The position numbers and the translations under genes are program-made. A DNA stretch of 58,196 nt from Deltaproteobacteria bacterium (GTDB lineage Bacteria > Bdellovibrionota_B > Oligoflexia > Oligoflexales > Bog-1112): NCBI GenBank assembly GCA_947466225.1, contig CANIBL010000012.1, positions 1 to 58,196 on the forward strand, written 5' to 3'. Under the pieces are notes generated by a model that was given only the letters and a program-made list of their open reading frames with translations, was not told the DNA's origin and ran no database searches. Shown here one piece after another: positions 46,102-54,561 of this stretch (the stretch's first letter is position 1; the number at the start of each line of letters is the position of its first letter).

Positions 46102-48039
46102 ATGCAAGTGTCTTGGCTCCATTCCATTCGAACCAAGTTGTTTGTGTTGATCGGTGTTTTGGTATTGTTCACCATCGCCGGCATAAGCGGTCATAATTTA
46201 TATAAATTTCGACGTATTTTGGAAGATCAGATCGAGGAAAAAACCTTGAATTTGGCAGAAAATGCCATAGACGGGGTGAACAACCAGCTGCGGCTGTGGC
46301 AAGGGCAAGTGTCTCAAACTTTGATCCAGCTTTCTACATCCGAGTCGGCTCGTCAAACTACGTACCGAGACTTGGTGAGTGTAAATCCTGATTTTGTTTC
46401 CTTCCAACATTTGCGAACCACAGAAGCAGGAACGCAAAGCATTTTCTTTGAATTTACGGAAAAGACAAAAAACCTCAATTTTGAGGCCCAAGATCCAAAA
46501 AAAGTATCGAATCAGATTCAGGCAGATACGGAAGCTTGGGTAAAAACTTTCAAGCCAGATGCTGTGAAGGAGCCCTTTTTTCTGCGTAATATTTCTTCGG
46601 CTGCAGGGGTATCCCTCTTTCAAATTGCGGTACCAGCTGTTACAGGTAAAAATAGTTTGGATTGGGGGATTCTCTCCATTTGGCAACAACCGTTGGTGCA
46701 TTTGTTACCTCAAGCCGATCAGGTAGATAGCTTTCTTGTGCAGTCGGATGGGCAGGTGTTGATATCCGGTTCTACGGAAAAAGTGTTTCATCCAGAAAGC
46801 CAACGCAAGCATCCTGTGGTTCAAGTTGCAATTTCTGGAAAATCCACACTCGGGAGTCGCCAGTACATAGAAGGGCAGGATACCAAAAAAATTGGGGCTT
46901 TTTCCTGGTCTAAAGAATTCCAACTGGGCTCCATTGTGTTGCGAAACCCACAAGCTGCCTATGATGCGATTAACAAAGAAATTTGGAACACCATTCTACT
47001 CACCATTCTCATTTTGCTGGGGGTAATGCTGATCAGTTATCACAGTGCAGGTCAGCTTACCCGTAATTTACAAAAGCTTACAGAGGTCACACAACGAATT
47101 GCAACGGGTGACTTACAGTCCACCATTGAAATTGATACAAAAGATGAAGTACACGAATTGGGAACCTCTATTTCTCATATGGCAGAGCAAATTCACAACC
47201 TATTGGAAAAAACGGCCGAAGCGGCGCGTCAAGAAAAAGAGCTAGAAACAGCCAAGATTGTGCAACAAACCCTCTTTCCCAAAAAAGATGTGGACTCGCT
47301 TTTTTTTACCGCTACGGGGAAATACTTTCCTGCTTCAGAATGCGGAGGCGACTGGTGGGGGCATTTTACCACGGAATCTGACTTGGAGTTTATTTGCATT
47401 GCGGATGCAACAGGTCATGGAGCTGCTGCTGCATTGGTCACAGCCATCGCATTTTCCAGTTGCATGATGTTAGCGCGAACGCTTCAACAGGCATATGAAG
47501 AAGCCCCAGAAAAAATTTTAGCCCGTTTCAACGAAGTATTGTGGGAAGCGGGGCGGGGGTTGACCACCATGACATTCTTTGCCGCTTTTTTGAATAAAAA
47601 AACAGGAGTGTTGAGCTTTGCCAATGCAGGTCACAATCTTCCACTCTTGATTCCGGAAAATCCTGCAGATGTTCGATTGCAGAAAAAAGGCACCAAAACC
47701 CAGCGCTATGTGGTGATGCAAAATCGAGGCACTCCATTGGGGCTGGAGCCAGATTCCCAGTATACGAAAAAGACCTTGTCGATTGCCCCTGGTGATAAAC
47801 TGTTTTTCTACACCGATGGATTGATTGAATGTAAAAACAAACTGGGTGTGATGTGGGGCAAACAAAATTTGCTCCAAGTGATTGAAGCGAATGCGGCTGA
47901 ATCACCCGAACGAGTGAAAGAAGAAACCTTGTCGCAAGCCTTTTCTTTCTTTGAAAACACGCCGCTGGAAGATGATATCACCATCGTAGTGGCAGAAATC
48001 GGTAAATTATGGTCTGCCTCTGAGCCTGTCTATGGATAA
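46102..48039 (+). CDS. membrane sensor with HAMP and PP2C/SpoIIE-type phosphatase domain
   Basis: A 645-residue signal transducer. TM1 is near residues 11-32 (LFVLIGVLVLFTIAGI), a periplasmic sensor of about 255 residues follows, TM2 is near 294-314 (TILLTILILLGVMLIS), then HAMP, a short coiled coil, and a PPM/RsbU phosphatase (about 390-640). Metal-ligand Asp residues are in ECGGDWW, CIADATGHG, FYTDGLIECK and LEDDITIVV. Such enzymes dephosphorylate anti-anti-sigma factors; no such partner is in the window. I use ATG 46102 with GAGGA upstream; an ATG at 46087 is the alternative. It overlaps the next gene by eight bases and heads a four-gene operon. Confidence 0.88.
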   Translation: MQVSWLHSIRTKLFVLIGVLVLFTIAGISGHNLYKFRRILEDQIEEKTLNLAENAIDGVNNQLRLWQGQVSQTLIQLSTSESARQTTYRDLVSVNPDFVSFQHLRTTEAGTQSIFFEFTEKTKNLNFEAQDPKKVSNQIQADTEAWVKTFKPDAVKEPFFLRNISSAAGVSLFQIAVPAVTGKNSLDWGILSIWQQPLVHLLPQADQVDSFLVQSDGQVLISGSTEKVFHPESQRKHPVVQVAISGKSTLGSRQYIEGQDTKKIGAFSWSKEFQLGSIVLRNPQAAYDAINKEIWNTILLTILILLGVMLISYHSAGQLTRNLQKLTEVTQRIATGDLQSTIEIDTKDEVHELGTSISHMAEQIHNLLEKTAEAARQEKELETAKIVQQTLFPKKDVDSLFFTATGKYFPASECGGDWWGHFTTESDLEFICIADATGHGAAAALVTAIAFSSCMMLARTLQQAYEEAPEKILARFNEVLWEAGRGLTTMTFFAAFLNKKTGVLSFANAGHNLPLLIPENPADVRLQKKGTKTQRYVVMQNRGTPLGLEPDSQYTKKTLSIAPGDKLFFYTDGLIECKNKLGVMWGKQNLLQVIEANAAESPERVKEETLSQAFSFFENTPLEDDITIVVAEIGKLWSASEPVYG

Positions 48040-49702
48040 TAGTCTTACGATTGAACCTGTAGTGAGTTACCGATGGAGGCGAGAAGGGGTTTTCTTTCAC
48101 CTCATTTGGTTGATATTGGTGTCGGGTACATTCTATTGTTACCTGAATCTTGATTGGTTTTTTACCCCTACCTACACCCCCATCGCAACTTTGTTAGAGC
48201 AAGTGGGTACGGTACAATTTCGTCCGCTGGATTTGTCGTTGTGGAAAGAAACCAACATTGGGCAAGGATTTTATGAAGGAGAAATCCTGGCCACCGCAGA
48301 AAATTCCAAAGCGGTAATTTCGTTACAAGACGGTAAAACATTGGAGTTGGATGGTAACTCGCAAGTGAAAATTACCTTGCAGCAGGGTGAAATTGATAAA
48401 TTTTTACTTGTAACCCTTCTCAAAGGACGTGCAACCACAAAGACGGTGCCACATGACACGGTACCTCGCATCCAGGAAGCCAAACCACTCTATCGACGGG
48501 TACAAGTTATTTCGGGGAAACAGGCCATCGATGTGGAGCGTAGTGCGGATTTTCGGGTAGAAAAACCCGTAGATCAAGTTACACCGCTAATTGAAGTCAT
48601 GCATGGAAAAGTATCGGTTAGTACACCTTCTACGGGCGTTCACCAAGAACTTCAAGAGTCTCCCATTGGTCCCGCTTTTACTCCACCCATTGCCCCTCAA
48701 GTAGAGTTGCCGAAAATTTTGGCCTTATCGCATCTTCCCCCCATATCGGTGATGATAGAATCTTTTGCCCCTCGGATTCAGTTGAAATGGCCCACAGATC
48801 GCATGCGCATTTGGACAAAAGACTCTTTGGAAACTGCAGCTTTCCTGTTCCCCTTTTCCTTTCATGGGATAGAAAAAAAATCGGACATTCAAAAATGGCG
48901 CCCCTCTGTACAGGCTGATGCAAAACATATATGGACTGCAGAAGAGAAGAGCCACATACCAGTGGTGGAGATTCCTTGGGCTGAGTTGAAAGAAATAGCT
49001 CATCCAAGCTCAGAGGCTCTTTTTCCTACTCAGCTGGTGCAAGTTTCGATCGGTGGAGTCATCAAAAAACGGTATGCCAACACAGAAGAGAAGGGAGAGT
49101 ATTATACCAAGCCGATTCAACTTGCTTTTTCTTCTTTTCAGGCGCTGGAAGGTCGATCCATTTTGCTTCAGCTTTCTGCCATTTCGCTAGAGGCAAGCCA
49201 TTCGATTTGGGTAACAGAGGCATCCAGTTCTGCAAGTAGTGGGGGGCCTTCTCTTTTTCTCCAGAATGGAGCGGATCTCTCTGCGCTTTTTCCCTTTCTC
49301 TCTCCCCCGGTCGCTTTCTCTATTCAACCTCAGGATGCAATACCGACAGGAGAATCTCTTGTGTTTATTCGAAACGAAAAATTGATAGCCTCTTTAGCTG
49401 GTCATGTTGATCAAGTGGATAAAGTGAAAAAAATACGAAATTATCTTCAAGCCTCCGTAGTTTATAAAGGGAAGCCAGAGGATTTTCTCTCGTTGATTTC
49501 CACAAAAGAAAGCGGCTCTACGCAGGAGATCTTGCTGGAAACCTTGCGAAATCATCGAAATCTATTTATCCTGGTAGAAGGGAAACTGGTCAAAATTGAC
49601 AGCCAACTGCTTCGAAAGAATCGATCGGCCCTCTCTTTTATCGAAGGGATGTCTCGTATCGCGTTTCTTCGAGAAGTGGAAATAATTGACAGGGAAAAAT
49701 AG
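48032..49702 (+). CDS. FecR-domain membrane protein
   Basis: A 556-residue protein with one N-terminal membrane helix (residues about 22-42, FFHLIWLILVSGTFYCYLNL) and a periplasmic FecR-like domain at about 75-200: EGEILATAENSKAVISLQDG, ELDGNSQVKI, LLKGRATTK, and a second half ending VMHGKVSV. The remaining 350 residues contain repeated beta-sandwich-like segments. FecR domains in FecR itself relay periplasmic signals to sigma factors; stand-alone FecR proteins also occur next to phosphatases and cyclases in spirochaetes. The start lies inside the phosphatase gene, and one base separates it from the next gene. Confidence 0.8.
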   Translation: MDNSLTIEPVVSYRWRREGVFFHLIWLILVSGTFYCYLNLDWFFTPTYTPIATLLEQVGTVQFRPLDLSLWKETNIGQGFYEGEILATAENSKAVISLQDGKTLELDGNSQVKITLQQGEIDKFLLVTLLKGRATTKTVPHDTVPRIQEAKPLYRRVQVISGKQAIDVERSADFRVEKPVDQVTPLIEVMHGKVSVSTPSTGVHQELQESPIGPAFTPPIAPQVELPKILALSHLPPISVMIESFAPRIQLKWPTDRMRIWTKDSLETAAFLFPFSFHGIEKKSDIQKWRPSVQADAKHIWTAEEKSHIPVVEIPWAELKEIAHPSSEALFPTQLVQVSIGGVIKKRYANTEEKGEYYTKPIQLAFSSFQALEGRSILLQLSAISLEASHSIWVTEASSSASSGGPSLFLQNGADLSALFPFLSPPVAFSIQPQDAIPTGESLVFIRNEKLIASLAGHVDQVDKVKKIRNYLQASVVYKGKPEDFLSLISTKESGSTQEILLETLRNHRNLFILVEGKLVKIDSQLLRKNRSALSFIEGMSRIAFLREVEIIDREK

Positions 49703-49703
49703 T

Positions 49704-51182
49704 ATGGGTCTGCGATTTATTTTCGTATTTCTCCTCTCGATACCCACTGTTATGCATGCTGCATGGATCGTCCCAAATCAACTCAATATAACATTTTCTT
49801 CTTCCGTTCCCATTGTGCCAATACCAGATCAACCTCAGGCCTCTTGGGATACCCTTTGTCCATCTTGGGGCGAGAAAATGACACACGGGCATGGTCCCTT
49901 GGGTGGCGGTATTTTCTTGCATTTTTCTTGCTATGACGGAGACCGACTCATTGAAGGGGAGCGAGTTGAAACCCCGTGGAAATTAGATATTGTCTCGGAC
50001 GAAAACTCTTTCTCCTTTACCTTGCTGTATGAAAAAGAAATTTTGGCCCAATTGAAGTTCACTCCAACATCTCATGTGCTACCGATTCTGCAAGATGCAG
50101 AGTTTTCAACTTATACCGCGCTCTATATATTGGACTCATTGCCGGTATTTCGACGTATTACGAAAGCTGATGTGGAGTCTGCCCCCTTTCAATTGGAATC
50201 GACTACGGTAGATGGAGTTGAAGCCCCTATCGATTTAACCTTTTATCATTTGGATCTCTCTGCCGAGAAAAAAATGGTTTGGCGTCCTCAAGTGATAGCA
50301 AGTGCAGCTAGACAAGATGTGGACGGTATAGTGGTATATACACTCGGTGCGGCCGCCTCCAAATGGGACTTTTCTCAGCCCATTTGGGCTCATAGCCAAC
50401 AAGGCCCTGGCCATTTAGCCGCGATAGCTAAGCCGATTTTGGAGAAAAAATATCGATTTCTCGAACAATCCTTGTTGGAAAATGTGGAGGAAGCTTTTAC
50501 GACTGGACTTGACAAAGGCCATGTAGGGATTCGATTTGGGGTTCCATTAATCAAAGGTGATGTGCTGGGGACCAAGACCCGGTTTGTAGGATTGGTTTCA
50601 GAATTTCAAAATGGCATGCTGAAAGGACTGAGTTTATTCATCGATTATTGGCCCAAAATCACCAATTCGGTAAATGGACAAACTGCTTCTTTTGGGGGAG
50701 TGCGAGAGAATATCGGATGGACCTATTATGTTGCTCCGATTCACCGATTTCCAACATTGGCATTTGGTTTGACCCCAAAAGTGGGGGCATGGAACATGAA
50801 AATTGTGGTGCCAGTTGATGGAAAAGAAATTCCATTTTCGGTAAAGAATTCTCTCAGTCTTGGCTTGAGTGGACAAGTTGAGTATACGACAAAACCTTTC
50901 CTATTTCGGACCTATTATGAAAAGGCGTTATCGGTCAAATTTTCTTTTCAGACAACTCAAGTCACGGTAGATCGATATGGGCTTGATGGATATTGGAATG
51001 TAGCTCAAATGAAATTTTTGCCAAAGGCATTGGGTGTTTCTCTCTTGGGATTTGCGGTTAACGAAGTATTTTCTTTCAAGAAGAAAGTGTCACAAGACGA
51101 TCTTACTTCCCACGGGGTGGCGATCTCTGATCTTAAATATACGCAGATTTACATGGGGGGAGGGGTTGCCCTTACATGGTAA
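49704..51182 (+). CDS. predicted outer-membrane beta-barrel protein
   Basis: A 492-residue exported protein. Signal peptide MGLRFIFVFLLSIPTVMHA, then an N-terminal beta domain and, from about residue 260, a series of amphipathic strands (VGIRFGVPLIKGDVLG, FVGLVSEFQNGML, SLSLGLSGQVEYTT, YTQIYMGGGVALTW). The protein ends in aromatic Trp after alternating residues, a common C-terminal outer-membrane signature. I do not recognise a family. It is third in the phosphatase operon and overlaps the next gene by seven bases. Confidence 0.68.
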   Translation: MGLRFIFVFLLSIPTVMHAAWIVPNQLNITFSSSVPIVPIPDQPQASWDTLCPSWGEKMTHGHGPLGGGIFLHFSCYDGDRLIEGERVETPWKLDIVSDENSFSFTLLYEKEILAQLKFTPTSHVLPILQDAEFSTYTALYILDSLPVFRRITKADVESAPFQLESTTVDGVEAPIDLTFYHLDLSAEKKMVWRPQVIASAARQDVDGIVVYTLGAAASKWDFSQPIWAHSQQGPGHLAAIAKPILEKKYRFLEQSLLENVEEAFTTGLDKGHVGIRFGVPLIKGDVLGTKTRFVGLVSEFQNGMLKGLSLFIDYWPKITNSVNGQTASFGGVRENIGWTYYVAPIHRFPTLAFGLTPKVGAWNMKIVVPVDGKEIPFSVKNSLSLGLSGQVEYTTKPFLFRTYYEKALSVKFSFQTTQVTVDRYGLDGYWNVAQMKFLPKALGVSLLGFAVNEVFSFKKKVSQDDLTSHGVAISDLKYTQIYMGGGVALTW

Positions 51183-51922
51183 AAGCCTTCGTGCTATGGG
51201 GCATCAGCGTATGGGTGTTTGCGGTGCAGGCGGAAGTACTACCCGATTTTGCCCAAAAACCTGCGTCCTGGATGGCCCAGTTGCCGTGGGCGACTCTTGC
51301 TTTTCAAAATGCCATTCCCTATCGTGTGGCCTTTGTAAAATCGGATGATGGACATACCCAGCAATTTTTGCCCTTACTTGTAGAAAAAATGGAGGGCCTT
51401 TCCTACCTTTCTATCGCAGATCCTAGAAGCGCCACTTTTTCGTATCAGCTGAATCCCTCCTTCATTCATGGGGCATTTCATCGATATTCTGTTTCAGAGC
51501 GATGGGAAGAGCTATCGGTCTTGTTGGGGGTCAATACCGTTGTGCTGACGCCCCCTGATCAGGATTGGGTGGTGATTGGGTCAGAAAAAGGACATGTAGT
51601 AGAGCGAAAATTCTCGCCACCTGCTGGGATAGATGCCCAGCATCTTTATCCGTGGCTGCGAGATAGCTTGGGCTATAACGGGGTTATTGTGGCGTTACGA
51701 GATGGGTATTGTTTGGTGGTTTCTTATCGAGATCTTTTAAAAAAAGAGGCACAGGGATTGGTATTGGCTGATTCTGCTGAGGCCTTCTTTGTAGAGAAGA
51801 AGAAGGAAAAGGGAGAGGCGTTGATTCAAGCGGTTTCAGTAGAGGGAAATGTGGGGATTTTTCGTTCGATGATTCAGGCTGAGGGGGCGACTTTTCAGGT
51901 TGGAGACAAGGTTGTTTTTTAG
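51176..51922 (+). CDS. exported hypothetical protein, fourth gene of the phosphatase operon
   Basis: A 248-residue protein with a signal peptide (MVKAFVLWGISVWVFAVQA). The mature part starts EVLPDFAQKP, contains DDGHTQQFLPLLVEK and ends with a beta-rich region (VGIFRSMIQAEGATFQVGDK) like a small OB or barrel-sandwich domain. No family recognised. Its ATG lies within the outer-membrane protein gene, so all four genes are translationally linked. It ends one base before the convergent S1/P1 nuclease gene. Confidence 0.72.
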   Translation: MVKAFVLWGISVWVFAVQAEVLPDFAQKPASWMAQLPWATLAFQNAIPYRVAFVKSDDGHTQQFLPLLVEKMEGLSYLSIADPRSATFSYQLNPSFIHGAFHRYSVSERWEELSVLLGVNTVVLTPPDQDWVVIGSEKGHVVERKFSPPAGIDAQHLYPWLRDSLGYNGVIVALRDGYCLVVSYRDLLKKEAQGLVLADSAEAFFVEKKKEKGEALIQAVSVEGNVGIFRSMIQAEGATFQVGDKVVF

Positions 51923-51923
51923 C

Positions 51924-52970
51924 TTACAACATGCGAGCCCAATTTTGCTTCTGCAAAAAGGGAGCTCGGAATTTTTGTACACGCAATGTGTTTAATAGTC
52001 CTGCAAGACGGACCCCACCTTTCCAGATCGCTTGTTGTGCAACTGGAGTTACGGTACTTTTATATTCCGAAGGAGAGGTAACGAGCTCTACCCAAATATG
52101 CCCTTTTTCCTCTTTAGAAGGGAGATTGATTTTAATCTGTTGGTAGATATGGGTTTGCGCTACAAAGAACAGAGAGGTTGCCCATTCAGGGATGGAGGCG
52201 ATGTCTGTATCGGGTTGATTTCCAAATTTTGTATCAAGATCTTGGTATGCCTGCGCCAAAACTTCTTGCCGATCATTGCGTGGTATTGTTGTAGAATGCT
52301 CGGCATCTTCCGTGATAGAGCCCAAAATGGAATCCCATACCATGTGCAATTTTTCCACTTTTTGTATTTTTCGATCCAAATTTTCTACTTCAAGCGGTTG
52401 AGTTAATCGTAATTTATTACCTCCCTCATCATTTTGCCCATCTGGTAGTATAAGACTGATAATGTGTAAGGGTTGAAGCAAATCCCCCATCAGATGCAAC
52501 AGATACCGGAGCGCGGTTGCTCGCTCTTGTGTTACTTGTTGATCGTCGAAATAACCTGCTAATTGGTACAGAGACCAATTTAGACAAGTAAGTACGTTAT
52601 AGGGACTTGCGGCACTGGTACGGATCATACGATCCATAACATCTGCACGCGTCAGGGTCTGGTGGATTTCATTGAGATAGAGAGGGGTGTTGATGTAGTG
52701 ATTTTTATGCAGATCTGGAATTGCCCTGTTTTTTACCTCGTCCATCCAAATGGCTGCATCCGGAAAGCTCGAAAGAGACTGAGTCAATGTTGCATTATAG
52801 GCATTGATGGGTTGTTGCAGTAGAGGCTCCAATAACACCCGAGTTTGGGGGTCGAGTCTTCTTTCCCCAATGTATCCCACCAGTCGATGGCCCATGCTCC
52901 ACCAAGCTTGGAGTGGTGCGCTCCACATTAGACAAAGAACGGCACATTTCGAAAATGTATGTCGGTACAT
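51924..52970 (-). CDS. S1/P1-type nuclease
   Basis: A 348-residue exported zinc nuclease/3'-nucleotidase. After the signal peptide (MYRHTFSKCAVLCLMWSAPL, cleavage near QA) the mature protein starts with Trp, whose amino group is a zinc ligand in this family: WWSMGHRLVGYIGE. Further ligands are in FPDAAIWMDEV (Asp), NHYINTP (His), LLHLMGDLLQPLH (His, Asp, His), DEGGN and LHMVWD (His, Asp). It would degrade single-stranded RNA/DNA and 3'-nucleotides in the periplasm or outside the cell. AAGGATCCT precedes the ATG. Together with tlc, purA and purB it suggests nucleotide scavenging. Confidence 0.9.
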   Translation of the reverse strand: MYRHTFSKCAVLCLMWSAPLQAWWSMGHRLVGYIGERRLDPQTRVLLEPLLQQPINAYNATLTQSLSSFPDAAIWMDEVKNRAIPDLHKNHYINTPLYLNEIHQTLTRADVMDRMIRTSAASPYNVLTCLNWSLYQLAGYFDDQQVTQERATALRYLLHLMGDLLQPLHIISLILPDGQNDEGGNKLRLTQPLEVENLDRKIQKVEKLHMVWDSILGSITEDAEHSTTIPRNDRQEVLAQAYQDLDTKFGNQPDTDIASIPEWATSLFFVAQTHIYQQIKINLPSKEEKGHIWVELVTSPSEYKSTVTPVAQQAIWKGGVRLAGLLNTLRVQKFRAPFLQKQNWARML

Positions 52971-53008
52971 AGGATCCTTTTTCGGTGGAATTGATGGTAT
53001 CCTATTGT

Positions 53009-53035
53009 TTTATATGGGGTTTTTTGATTCTGCAA
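53009..53035 (-). promoter_or_regulatory. candidate promoter for the S1/P1 nuclease gene
   Basis: On the minus strand TTGCAG (53035-53030) and TATAAA (53014-53009) are 15 bases apart, about 40 bases upstream of the ATG. A TAAAAC at 17 bases is an alternative -10. Confidence 0.35.
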
Positions 53036-53065
53036 GTTGAAATGCCAGAGGGCTCTATTATCGGA

Positions 53066-53104
53066 GGAGATCCCCGACGCTCACTTCGTTCGCGGGGGAT
53101 GACG
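53066..53104. repeat. family B palindromic repeat, copy 3
   Basis: GGAGATCCCCGACGC, then TCACTTCGTTCGCGGGGGATGACG (split here for length), an imperfect palindrome resembling dispersed GTCATCCC elements of other bacteria. It matches the pheT-internal segment at 31 of 39 bases. Confidence 0.65.
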
Positions 53105-53133
53105 TACATTCTGTAGACATTCCGTCAGTTACA

Positions 53134-53191
53134 GCGACCTTTGCTTTGGTCGCGTCGGGAATCCCCCTCGATTAAGGTGCTTAGACGGCCT
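53134..53191. repeat. family B-like sequence and hairpin over the purA 3' end
   Basis: GCGACC/GGTCGC hairpin (53134-53153) is followed by GGGAATCCCCCTCGATTAAG and GACGGCC, a degenerate family B half. The purA stop codon (53181-53183) and its last codons are inside it. Confidence 0.5.
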
Positions 53192-54461
53192 CTGACAGAT
53201 AAATTCGATGTTCCGGTTGTGGTCCTACACCGATGGCCGCTAAGCGCACACCACTGGTTCGTTCAATGGCCCGCAAAAAGCCTTGGGCTGCAAGTGGTAG
53301 TGCCTCAAAGGATCGACACGTTTCGATGGCCTCTTTCCAACCTGGGTAGGATTCATAAATCGGGGTGACGGCTTCTAGAATCGTAGGATCTGCGGGGTAG
53401 TTTTCCAATCGTCCTAAGGTGGGGTGGGAGTAAGCAATCGCAATTTTGACTTCATCAAGTCCACTCAGGATATCCAACTTGTTGAGATAGATGCCATCGA
53501 ATCCGTTGATTTCTTGGGCATAGCGCATGGCCACTGCATCAAACCAGCCACAGCGTCGGGGACGACCCGTGGTCGCACCAAACTCCTGACCCTTGGCGCG
53601 CAGCCACTCGCCTTGGGCATCTTCGAGCTCGGTAGGGAAAGGACCGGATCCCACGCGGGTGAGGTAGGCTTTGCCGATACCATAGATCTTAGAAATTTTG
53701 CGAGGATCAAGACCCAAGCTAACGGCAGCGCCCGCCGCCACGGTGCAACTTGAGGTTACGAAAGGGTAACTTCCATGGGCCAGATCCAACAACGTACCTT
53801 GCGCACCTTCTAACAAGACCTGTTTCCCAGCTCGTGCTGCTTCTCGGCATAGCGCTTCTGCAGGGCCGACCCACGGAGCCAATTCTTTGGCTGCAGCGAA
53901 GAAGGTCGCCCATTCTGCTTCGTGACTGCGGTAAAACGCTTCAAAGCCCTCTACCTGCTGGCACATCTTTCGTACCCACGCTTGTTGGGCTTGGGGATCA
54001 ATGTAGGCGCCCATGCGCAAACCGATGCGAAGAGACTGATCAGCATAGGTAGGACCGATACCTTTGCGTGTGGTGCCGATGGGGGTTTCGGCTTTGGATT
54101 CGCTTAGCTGGTCGAGATAGGGATGCCAAGGCGTAATCACGGCGGCTTTATCGGAGAGGAGGAGACGAGGGCGCACAGAGACACCAAGGGCCTCGATCTC
54201 CGCAATTTCAGCCAGGAGCTGCACGGGGTTAAGTACCACGCCGGAGAGCAAGGCAAGGGTACAAGTGGGGTGCAAAGCGCCGCTGGGGATCTGGTGTGCC
54301 ACTACTTTTTTGCCGTGGTAGTAGAGGGTGTGACCGGCATTGTTGCCGCCTTGGTAGCGTGCCACCCAGTCAAATTGGGCTGCGAGGGTATCTGCCCATT
54401 TGCCTTTTCCTTCATCGCCCCATTGTGCGCCGATCAAAACCGTATAATTTCCCACTGGCAT
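53181..54461 (-). CDS. purA: adenylosuccinate synthetase
   Basis: A 426-residue GTP-dependent enzyme joining IMP and aspartate, the first step from IMP to AMP. The N-terminal GTP loop is GAQWGDEGKGKWAD; further motifs are GGNNAGHT, GIGPTYADQ, LLEGAQGTLLD and TTGRPRRCGW. ATG 54461 (MPVGNYTV) has GGGAGGA immediately upstream, a tight spacing. The final codons and stop overlap a family B-like repeat. It diverges from purB, which completes the pathway, from a 100-base gap. Confidence 0.95.
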   Translation of the reverse strand: MPVGNYTVLIGAQWGDEGKGKWADTLAAQFDWVARYQGGNNAGHTLYYHGKKVVAHQIPSGALHPTCTLALLSGVVLNPVQLLAEIAEIEALGVSVRPRLLLSDKAAVITPWHPYLDQLSESKAETPIGTTRKGIGPTYADQSLRIGLRMGAYIDPQAQQAWVRKMCQQVEGFEAFYRSHEAEWATFFAAAKELAPWVGPAEALCREAARAGKQVLLEGAQGTLLDLAHGSYPFVTSSCTVAAGAAVSLGLDPRKISKIYGIGKAYLTRVGSGPFPTELEDAQGEWLRAKGQEFGATTGRPRRCGWFDAVAMRYAQEINGFDGIYLNKLDILSGLDEVKIAIAYSHPTLGRLENYPADPTILEAVTPIYESYPGWKEAIETCRSFEALPLAAQGFLRAIERTSGVRLAAIGVGPQPEHRIYLSEAV

Positions 54462-54561
54462 TCCTCCCTTTATCTTTATGGAGAAAAGGTGATATCCCAA
54501 TCCGATGATACGATAAAGGACATTCCGATCTACAGCCTCTGTACATAAAGGAAAACATACT

